The translations under genes and the position numbers were made by a program. Positions 6,590 through 12,604 of a stretch of 16,823 bases of DNA are shown here, piece by piece. The notes below the pieces were generated by a model that searched no databases, was not told the origin of the DNA, and was given only the letters and a program-made list of their open reading frames with translations. The stretch's first letter is position 1, and every line of letters begins with the position of its first letter. The DNA comes from Candidatus Gastranaerophilales bacterium (lineage in GTDB: Bacteria > Cyanobacteriota > Vampirovibrionia > Gastranaerophilales > CAJFVJ01). The stretch spans positions 1 through 16,823 of the forward strand of contig JAQUTS010000022.1 of the NCBI GenBank assembly GCA_028694275.1. The letters run 5' to 3'.

Positions 6590-7557
6590 TAGCCCTCTCC
6601 TATCCTTGGGTCAACTATTTTGAGCAAAATATCAGCTATCAAGTTTCCCAAAACCAGCATAATTGAGCCTATCATTAATGATGCCATAACAAGGTTAATG
6701 TCTGATTTCATAACAGCTTCAAGTACTAATCTGCCAAGCCCCGGGTATTGAAAGACGTATTCTGTCAGGGCTGCACCGCTTAGAAGAGATGCAAATTCAA
6801 ACCCCAAAAGTGTTACCATAGGGTTTATGGCATTTCTTAGGGCGTGTTTGTATACAACTGTGTTTTCGCTTAGTCCTTTTGCTTTTGCGAGTTTGACATA
6901 ATCAGATTCCAAAACATCAAGGAGATTCCCCCTTACTTGCCGTTGTAGGCTTGCTAAAGAAATAGTGAACAAAACAGTTGTCGGAAGTATCAAATGGTGT
7001 ATGATGTCGAGTATTTTATGAGGTAGTGAAAAGTTTTCAAATCCGACACTTGTGAGCCCACCGACAGGAAATAGCCCTGTTTTTACGGCAAAAACCAAAA
7101 GCAACAGCGCAAAGAAAAACGACGGTATCGCCATTCCGACAGAAGATAGTATGGTCATTGCCCTGTCAATTGGCTTTCGCCAGTTGAGTGCTGCATATAT
7201 TCCAAGCGGAATACCCACAAGCCATGTCATAAATATCGTCGTAAAAGATAAAAGCAAAGTGTTTGGAATTCTTTCCATCAGGCGGTTTATCACAGGTTCG
7301 CCGGATGTTGAAATCCCAAGGTTTCCTTGCAGAAAATTCCATCCCCATCTCACGTATTGTTGATAAAAAGGCAAATCTAACCCAAGTCGCTGTTTTTCCA
7401 AGGCAAGGGTTTGAGGGGTGATATTCGGGTTGAGTTTTAGCTCAGCCAAAGGATCAACAGGACTGAGCTTGATTATTGTGAAGCTTATAATCGACACGAT
7501 AATCAAAAGCGGAATGGCCTGTATTGTTCTTTTTAGTGCGTATGCAAATATGTTCAT
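6589..7557 (-). CDS. Peptide-type ABC transporter permease, OppB/DppB family
   Basis: This 322-residue inner-membrane permease, the usual size for OppB/DppB, forms the second half of the translocation channel. The N-terminal helix (about 9-30) is followed by the classical periplasmic segment (LGLDLPFYQQYVRW, LGISTSGEPV, RIPNTLLLS) and further membrane helices. The EAA loop starts at residue 219 (DYVKLAKAKGLSENTVVYKH) and runs into the family signature ALRNAINPMVTLLG. The C-terminus has FQYPGLGRL and ends in VDPRIGEG, both typical. Its start overlaps the stop of the binding-protein gene by 4 bp (ATGA), so it is translationally coupled. No ATP-binding subunit is encoded in this operon. Confidence 0.93.
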   Translation of the reverse strand: MNIFAYALKRTIQAIPLLIIVSIISFTIIKLSPVDPLAELKLNPNITPQTLALEKQRLGLDLPFYQQYVRWGWNFLQGNLGISTSGEPVINRLMERIPNTLLLSFTTIFMTWLVGIPLGIYAALNWRKPIDRAMTILSSVGMAIPSFFFALLLLVFAVKTGLFPVGGLTSVGFENFSLPHKILDIIHHLILPTTVLFTISLASLQRQVRGNLLDVLESDYVKLAKAKGLSENTVVYKHALRNAINPMVTLLGFEFASLLSGAALTEYVFQYPGLGRLVLEAVMKSDINLVMASLMIGSIMLVLGNLIADILLKIVDPRIGEG

Positions 7558-9383
7558 TTGATATAAATTTCCTCTATGTTATGTGTTGTACCGCCAAGAG
7601 GAGTGGGGGCTATATTTCCGAGTTTATCCCTTATCGCAATTATTGTAACCGGAGAATACAAATATAACATCGGCTTTTGGTCATATACTATCTGTTGGTA
7701 TTCATTGTAGTATTTTTTTCTTTTTTCGATGTCGAGCACTTTTGCTGCATTATCGAATATTGTTGCGAGGCTTTTTTCCCAAGCGGATGGTGTTGGGTCT
7801 TTCATATTAAAAAAGTGCATTGTGCCGTTTGGCTCCCAAACTGTTTTGCCGCTATGGGGGTCAAGCGGACTGCCTGTGAGTCCGATTATTGCCAAATCCC
7901 AATCATAGGAGTTGAGAAGTTTTCCGACCAAAGAATTAAATTCAATAGGTTTGAAATTCACCTTTATGCCGATTTCTTCCAAGTCCTGTTTGATTATTAC
8001 ACCCACAGACTCACGTTCTGTGTTGCCTGCGTTGGTGAGTAGTTCAAATTCGACTTTGTTTCCGTATTTGTCGTAAAGTTGGTTATTTTTGTAGAAAAAC
8101 CCACTTTTTTTAAGAAATTCTTTTGCTTTTTGGGTATCTTTCGGATGACCTTTTGCAAGATCTTTATTTAGGTATAACGAGCTTAGGCTTTCTGCCGTGA
8201 ACAAAGGTGCCCCGACCCCGTATAAGACATTTGAGACCATTGCATTGCGATCAATAGCATAGTCTATGGCTGTTCTGAAGTTGACATCTTGGAACCATTT
8301 TTGTTTTTTTAGGGGGACGAAGTATTTTCCTTTTTCATTTTTTCGATCATTGAGATTGAAGCACATAAAGGTCGTACTGGTATCGGGGCCAAGGTTGTAG
8401 AGCTTGTATTGCCCTTGTTTTTCAAGTGCTTTGAACCTTGCTGCGTTGTTGCCTCTTACTGATAAAATATCCAGTTCGCCTGCCTCAAATTTCAAGACTT
8501 CGTTATTCAAATCACCTACGATAAAGACCACATATTTATCCAAATATGGCAGTCTTTGCAAATTTTTATCAGCCATGTAGTAATTTGGGTTTTTGACAAA
8601 AGTCACCCTTTGAGCGGGAGTGTATTGTTTTATTTTGAATGGTCCGCTTACTACAAAGCTACTGGGCTTGGTTGATACTCCCCAAAAAGAGCTGAAAGCC
8701 ATTTTTCCTTTTTTTGTAATAGGTTCAAGAATATGTTTGGGTCCGATAGGAGCGCCAAGTTGTCTTAAAAATGGGGCAAAAACAACAGGGGTAGTAAATT
8801 TGACTGTGTAGTTATCAATTTTGGTCACAGTGGGGAGTTTGCCGATTATGTATAAGTTATCACGCGTACTGGTGTTTCCGAATCCTCCGAGGATTATTGT
8901 ATTCCAGGTGAAAACAACGTCATCTGCTGTGATTGGCTTGCCATCAGACCATTTGAGCCCTCGGCGCAAAGTAAGGGTATATTCTTTATTGTTTTGCGAA
9001 ACCTGAAGTGATTTTGCCAGTTTTGGTATTACATCACCCGTATACGGATCGGTCGTTACAAGCCCGTCAAACATCATTCCGCCAAGCATAGAGGATGTTG
9101 CATCTTTTGATTCCCAAGGGTTGAAGGTTTTTGGGCCTTCTCCAATTGCGGATGTGTGGAATTCCCCGCCGAATTTTCCTACATCTCCTCTTGCTATCAT
9201 ATAGTCCACGCCGTCTTTGTAGATTGTTTCAAAAGGTGGCTTTGGAGTTATGGAGATTCTTGCGTCCATTTTATTATTATTTTCGAGTTTCGGGGCAGAG
9301 TACTTGTCTACGATCAGGCAAGATTTGAGCGCAAAAAGAATAATCCCCAAAAATATAATATATTTGATAATTTTATTTCTCAT
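7554..9383 (-). CDS. Peptide-type ABC transporter solute-binding lipoprotein (SBP_bac_5 / family 5)
   Basis: This 609-residue extracytoplasmic binding protein for a peptide- or nickel-type ABC importer delivers substrate to the OppB/OppC-like permeases just downstream. The N-terminus (MRNKIIKYIIFLGIILFALK then Ser-Cys22) is a probable lipoprotein signal. Ser at -1 and Leu at -3 fit a lipobox, while Lys at -2 is unusual. Family 5 features follow: LAKSLQVSQNNKEYTLTLR, LKWSDGKPITADDVVFTW, VSGPFKIKQYTPAQRVTFV, FRTAIDYAIDR and EIGIKVNFKPIEFNSLVGKL. It is somewhat longer than E. coli OppA or DppA (about 510-540). I start it at ATG 9383; a TTG at 9419 is in frame but would put Ser-Cys-Gln and extra residues before the signal peptide. 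No strong Shine-Dalgarno precedes the ATG. Substrate is uncertain. Confidence 0.9.
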   Translation of the reverse strand: MRNKIIKYIIFLGIILFALKSCLIVDKYSAPKLENNNKMDARISITPKPPFETIYKDGVDYMIARGDVGKFGGEFHTSAIGEGPKTFNPWESKDATSSMLGGMMFDGLVTTDPYTGDVIPKLAKSLQVSQNNKEYTLTLRRGLKWSDGKPITADDVVFTWNTIILGGFGNTSTRDNLYIIGKLPTVTKIDNYTVKFTTPVVFAPFLRQLGAPIGPKHILEPITKKGKMAFSSFWGVSTKPSSFVVSGPFKIKQYTPAQRVTFVKNPNYYMADKNLQRLPYLDKYVVFIVGDLNNEVLKFEAGELDILSVRGNNAARFKALEKQGQYKLYNLGPDTSTTFMCFNLNDRKNEKGKYFVPLKKQKWFQDVNFRTAIDYAIDRNAMVSNVLYGVGAPLFTAESLSSLYLNKDLAKGHPKDTQKAKEFLKKSGFFYKNNQLYDKYGNKVEFELLTNAGNTERESVGVIIKQDLEEIGIKVNFKPIEFNSLVGKLLNSYDWDLAIIGLTGSPLDPHSGKTVWEPNGTMHFFNMKDPTPSAWEKSLATIFDNAAKVLDIEKRKKYYNEYQQIVYDQKPMLYLYSPVTIIAIRDKLGNIAPTPLGGTTHNIEEIYIK

Positions 9384-9420
9384 AACAATTATTATGCACC
9401 ATTTTGCTTGGCAGGACAAG

Positions 9421-9448
9421 TTTATAAGCTACTACCCGAGAGTCTAAA
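9421..9448 (-). promoter_or_regulatory. Possible promoter of the peptide transporter operon
   Basis: On the minus strand, TATAAA (9421-9426) lies 16 bp downstream of TTTAGA (9443-9448, four of six matches to TTGACA), about 37 bp before the ATG at 9383. It is plausible but weak, and no other candidate stands out in the spacer. Confidence 0.35.
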
Positions 9449-9568
9449 AAATATGTTGATTGTTTAAAGTTTCTTAACGTTTCATTAACAAATAGGCAAT
9501 TATTGCGAATAGATTGTTTTTATAAAAGTATAGAATTTTGGGAATTTCGTTTAAAAAGGGGCAAATTG

Positions 9569-9772
9569 ATGAAGGAACGCGAATTTTTAACAGCATTGGG
9601 AATCAAACCGGATCCAGAGAATAATGTATATAGAGTTCAGTCTTGGCGTGATGAAGAAGAGCTAAGAAGAATTGTAAGAATTTTTGCACTTAAAGAAGCT
9701 GAAAGACAAGAAGGATTCAACAATCCTTATCGTACTTTGGCATCTTTAAAACTGGTACAAAGCAATAACTAA
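9569..9772 (+). CDS. Small conserved-looking protein of unknown function (67 residues)
   Basis: I do not recognise the family. The frame is open further upstream (from 9503), but the ATG at 9569 has a strong Shine-Dalgarno AAGGGG at 9556-9561, 7 nt away, so the protein starts MKEREFLTALGIKPDPENN. It is soluble, charged and probably mostly helical, with an Arg/Glu-rich middle (DEEELRRIVRIFALKEAER, about 28-46) and no signal peptide or membrane segment. A good Rho-independent terminator follows 22 bp after its stop, so it is a self-contained single-gene unit. It is transcribed away from the peptide transporter operon and convergent with the GNAT gene. The clear translation signal and terminator argue that it is real despite its size. 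Confidence 0.75.
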   Translation: MKEREFLTALGIKPDPENNVYRVQSWRDEEELRRIVRIFALKEAERQEGFNNPYRTLASLKLVQSNN

Positions 9773-9794
9773 TTCTTTGTACTTAACGAGCAAG

Positions 9795-9822
9795 AACCAA
9801 GTCTCAAAAGGGCTTGGTTTTT
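9795..9822 (+). terminator. Rho-independent terminator of the 67-residue gene
   Basis: AACCAAGTCT (9795-9804) pairs with GGGCTTGGTT (9810-9819), including two G-U pairs, around the loop CAAAA, and runs straight into T (9818-9822). The hairpin also sits directly after the stop of the convergent GNAT gene (9821). It may serve that gene too, although the minus-strand T run is poor. Confidence 0.8.
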
Positions 9823-10792
9823 AGCTTTCTAATGAGCGATATGCTTGCGGATAACTTGCGGATTCTTTAAATCCTAGCTTTCTGTACATATTGATTGCAG
9901 GGATATTTTCCGTATCTATTGTGGCGTTTAATTCAAGCAGCGGAAGTTCTCCTGAGAAAACGGATTTGAGTACATCACGCAATGCATGTGTCAAAAGAAG
10001 CTGTCCCATACCTTTGTATTTAAGTTCGGGCAAAATTCCGACCAAAGGTATATTTGCAATATTTTCGGTTGTCAGATTTACCATGCAAAAACCTTTTGGG
10101 ACGCCATTTTGTAGAAGAATTTTTGCATGATTCGGCAAAAATTGCCCATAGATATTTTGGACAATTTTGGCAAGAATATCTTCACATCCTTCCATTGTTT
10201 TGAACCTTGGGTCAAATTTTTGGTCATTCATATTTGCAAAAGATTTATGGATAATGTTGATTATATCTTTTGCATATTTCATATCAAAATTAACAACTTC
10301 AAATCCTTCAGGGGTCGGCCTGTCTTTGACTCTCATAAATATATTCAAGGATGCTTGATTGTCAAATTCGAACTTGACAACAGCTTGTCCGACAAAATCA
10401 AAACCAAGTTTTGCAATATACATCAAAAAGTCTTTTTGTGAGCCCATCATCGTATAAGATACGGTTTTGTAACCTTTTCCTTCGACTTCATCCAATAGAG
10501 CTTTCATAAGGGCCATTTTTCGGTTGATTGTGTCTTCATCTGCGATATTATGCACTATTGTTACTTCTACAACATCTACTACAATGTTGTAGATTAAAAA
10601 AGATTTCAAAATATTCTTTTCAAACAAAGCTATAACATTCAAAATACCTTCTTCGATAAAGGTTTTGATATCTTCAAATTCAAGAGGTAATATCTCAAAA
10701 CCGTAATCACTAAAGGCTCTGAGTAGAAAATCATTATATGCGAATTCCAATTCTTGTATATTATCTTTGTTTATTTTTTCGATTGTGTACAT
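9821..10792 (-). CDS. GNAT-family N-acetyltransferase with two GNAT-like halves
   Basis: This 323-residue protein has a clear acetyltransferase (GNAT) fold in its C-terminal half. The acetyl-CoA loop is PLVGILPELKYKGMGQLLL, with Lys258, Gly261 and Gly263 at the Q/R-x-x-G-x-G/A positions. Motif B follows: ATIDTENIPAINMYRKLGF (290-308), with Asn296, Tyr303 and Leu-Gly-Phe. The N-terminal half has a similar layout (EGKGYKTVSYTMMGSQKDF, then LGFDFVGQ) but lacks the acetyl-CoA signature, so it looks like a degenerate second GNAT domain. GNATs move an acetyl group from acetyl-CoA to amines; the acceptor here is unknown. The ATG at 10792 has GAGGG 7 nt upstream and a good promoter in the divergent spacer. 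A second GNAT-like gene faces away from it. Confidence 0.8.
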   Translation of the reverse strand: MYTIEKINKDNIQELEFAYNDFLLRAFSDYGFEILPLEFEDIKTFIEEGILNVIALFEKNILKSFLIYNIVVDVVEVTIVHNIADEDTINRKMALMKALLDEVEGKGYKTVSYTMMGSQKDFLMYIAKLGFDFVGQAVVKFEFDNQASLNIFMRVKDRPTPEGFEVVNFDMKYAKDIINIIHKSFANMNDQKFDPRFKTMEGCEDILAKIVQNIYGQFLPNHAKILLQNGVPKGFCMVNLTTENIANIPLVGILPELKYKGMGQLLLTHALRDVLKSVFSGELPLLELNATIDTENIPAINMYRKLGFKESASYPQAYRSLES

Positions 10793-10849
10793 TAATAACC
10801 CTCTTTCTCTAGGCTCTGTTTAATTTTGGAGTTTTTTACATTTATTTGG

Positions 10850-10878
10850 ATTATAAACCTTTATGATTGGGGAGACAA
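10850..10878 (-). promoter_or_regulatory. Sigma-70-type promoter for the minus-strand GNAT gene
   Basis: On the minus strand, TTGTCT (10873-10878), a 17-bp spacer and a perfect TATAAT (10850-10855) lie about 58 bp upstream of the ATG at 10792. The -35 matches four of six consensus bases. This is the best promoter in the window. Confidence 0.65.
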
Positions 10879-10942
10879 ATAAGTTAAGTTTCTAAATAAA
10901 AAAGACAAACTTTGGATATTTAATTATATGATTCAAATAATC

Positions 10943-10951
10943 TGCTATAAT
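10943..10951 (+). promoter_or_regulatory. Extended -10 promoter for the plus-strand GNAT-like gene
   Basis: TGCTATAAT is an extended -10 (TGn plus a perfect TATAAT), about 41 bp before the ATG at 10993. No good -35 lies 16-18 bp upstream, as is common for extended -10 promoters. With the opposing promoter at 10850-10878, this makes a compact divergent control region. Confidence 0.55.
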
Positions 10952-10992
10952 ATTTGATAAAGGAGCTATCTCCATAGTGTAAGAGGGCAAGC

Positions 10993-11928
10993 ATGATAAA
11001 AATTAAGCGAATAAACTCTGATAATAATGCATTATTGAAACATTTTTTGCTTAATATTTTTGGCGAACTTCCAAAGTTCAGTAATTGTCTTATGCAAATT
11101 GTTCATGAGTTTTTGCCTAACAACACAAAATTTTGGTGTGAAAAATACGCTGCAATAGAAGAAAAAACCATCCTTTGTGAGGTTTCGATAACGCCGCAAA
11201 GTTGCAAAAATGCTCGCTGGCACATCAACCACCTCGCTGTCGGTGATTGTTCTGATGATGTTATATCAAGACTTATTAAGTATGTTATGAATAAATACGG
11301 CGGAGATGGGGTAGAGACTTTTATTACTTTTGTCGATGATAATATGCCTGAGCTCAAAGCTCTTTTTAAGCAAGGGTGCAGTTTTCGTGAGTGTGCACAT
11401 CTTGAACTTTGGCAAGGGGATAATTCTAAAATACTAACCGAAAATTTCAACGAAAACACATTTCGTGATTATCATCCAAGGTATTTGGGCCAAATTGTGA
11501 ACCTTCACAACAATATGATTTTTCCTCAATTCAGACAAGCTCTTCGAATTGACAAAGACGATTTCAAAAAACGCTTCAAGGGGGCTTTGTTTAAAAAAGT
11601 TTTGTATAATGACGTCACAGCAAGCGTTGAGGGGTATTTTTCCGTATTTAAGAAGAACGGTAATTTATACTTGGAGCTTCTTTTATCTGATGCTTTTGCG
11701 ACTTATTATCCTGAGATTTTGAAGGCTTGCAAGGATTATTTGGATGATGCAATTATTCTTGTGAAAAAATACCACACATCGTACAAATCTCTTCTTGAGG
11801 CTTTAGCACAAAGAGATTTTGCCAAAAAAGATTCTTATGCTATTTTGGTGAAGGATTATTGGGCGCACAGCAAGACTCCTGAAGAATCAGTTTTGAATTT
11901 GAGGGTCAACATAAGCTCACCTGCTTAA
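10993..11928 (+). CDS. Divergent GNAT-like protein, function unknown
   Basis: This 311-residue protein resembles a tandem acetyltransferase (GNAT) in layout, but only weakly in sequence. The N-terminal half has WHINHLAVG (76-84), like a GNAT central strand, a helix ISRLIKYVMNKYG, and VDDNMPELKALFKQGCSFRE (114-133), like the motif-B region that normally reads N-x-x-A-x-x-x-Y-x-x-x-G-F. The glycine-rich acetyl-CoA loop is not conserved (GDCSDDVISRL instead of Q/R-x-x-G-x-G), so it may not bind acetyl-CoA in the normal way. The C-terminal half (from about 160) is less recognisable. AGGG 5 nt before the ATG serves as ribosome-binding site, under an extended -10 promoter. It diverges from the GNAT gene at 9821-10792 and could be its old paralogue. 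Its stop overlaps that of the convergent hydrolase gene. Confidence 0.65.
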   Translation: MIKIKRINSDNNALLKHFLLNIFGELPKFSNCLMQIVHEFLPNNTKFWCEKYAAIEEKTILCEVSITPQSCKNARWHINHLAVGDCSDDVISRLIKYVMNKYGGDGVETFITFVDDNMPELKALFKQGCSFRECAHLELWQGDNSKILTENFNENTFRDYHPRYLGQIVNLHNNMIFPQFRQALRIDKDDFKKRFKGALFKKVLYNDVTASVEGYFSVFKKNGNLYLELLLSDAFATYYPEILKACKDYLDDAIILVKKYHTSYKSLLEALAQRDFAKKDSYAILVKDYWAHSKTPEESVLNLRVNISSPA

Positions 11929-12593
11929 AGTTGTATACTTTCACCAGGCTTTAGTGCAAGCAGTTCAATATCTTTTGGAAGTTTGTCTTTTAGCTCTTGG
12001 ATTTCTATAGCAATGGGTGGGAATGTGTTGTAATGCATAGGGATAAGCTTTTTTGCTTTTAGCCATTGGGCGGCAACAACAGCTTCTTCTATATCCATTG
12101 TGTAGGTGCTTCCAACAGGTAAAAGAACAATATCAGGAGCGTAAAGTTCGCCTATTGTTTTCATATCACGAAAAATCCCCGTATCGCCGGCATGGTAGAT
12201 TTTTGTTCCTTCTGCTTCTATTATGAAGCCAACAGGGCCTCCCGCGTAGGCACCATCCACTGTAGAGCTTGAATGCAGAGCATTGACAAATCGTACATTT
12301 CCCCAGCTGAAGGTTATTTTTCCGCCGATATTTCCGCCTTGGGCCTTGGCACCTCTTTTTGAGCAAAAAAGAGCAAGTTCATGTACGGTTGTTATTGTTG
12401 CGCCTGTTTTTTTTGCTATTGGTATTGCGTCTCCAAGATGGTCTGCATGGCCGTGAGTGACAAGAATATCATCGATTTGGCTATTAGGATCAAATTTGGC
12501 CAAAGGATTATCTGATATGGCAGGATCAATCAAAATTCCCGCATTTTTAGTTTTGATATAAAATGCGCTGTGCCCGATGTATTGAAGTTCCAT
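11925..12593 (-). CDS. UPF0173-type metal-dependent hydrolase, metallo-beta-lactamase fold
   Basis: This 222-residue protein has the size and motifs of the UPF0173 family (YtkL-like). The metal-binding motif THGHADH has His47, His49, Asp51 and His52. Further likely ligands are His107 (NALHSSS), Asp137 (YHAGDTG) and His187 (IPMHYNTFP), giving a complete two-metal site. GGPVGF (118-123) is typical of the family. The fold is shared with hydrolases of lactams, thioesters and phosphodiesters; the physiological substrate of UPF0173 proteins is not settled. It is the last gene of the asd-dapA-leuS operon, 11 bp after leuS. GGAG 5 nt before its ATG overlaps that short gap. It has no terminator of its own because it overlaps the convergent GNAT-like gene by 4 bp. 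Confidence 0.9.
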   Translation of the reverse strand: MELQYIGHSAFYIKTKNAGILIDPAISDNPLAKFDPNSQIDDILVTHGHADHLGDAIPIAKKTGATITTVHELALFCSKRGAKAQGGNIGGKITFSWGNVRFVNALHSSSTVDGAYAGGPVGFIIEAEGTKIYHAGDTGIFRDMKTIGELYAPDIVLLPVGSTYTMDIEEAVVAAQWLKAKKLIPMHYNTFPPIAIEIQELKDKLPKDIELLALKPGESIQL

Positions 12594-12604
12594 CTGTACT
12601 CCTT

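Noticed and set aside
9384..9419. TTG start at 9419 for the solute-binding protein
   Set aside because: It would put 12 extra residues with two Cys before the signal peptide; the ATG at 9383 gives a normal lipoprotein-type N-terminus.
9156..9467. Plus-strand frames over the start of the binding-protein gene
   Set aside because: Antisense shadows of a clear protein-coding gene, without ribosome-binding sites or family-like sequence.
9503..9568. Upstream extension of the 67-residue gene to the ATG at 9503
   Set aside because: No Shine-Dalgarno at the upstream ATG, the added residues look like translated spacer, and AAGGGG lies at the right distance from the ATG at 9569.
10962..10973. GGAG-CTAT-CTCC mini-hairpin in the leader of the plus-strand GNAT-like gene
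   Set aside because: Only 4 bp of stem and not overlapping the actual ribosome-binding site; too likely by chance to call a regulator.
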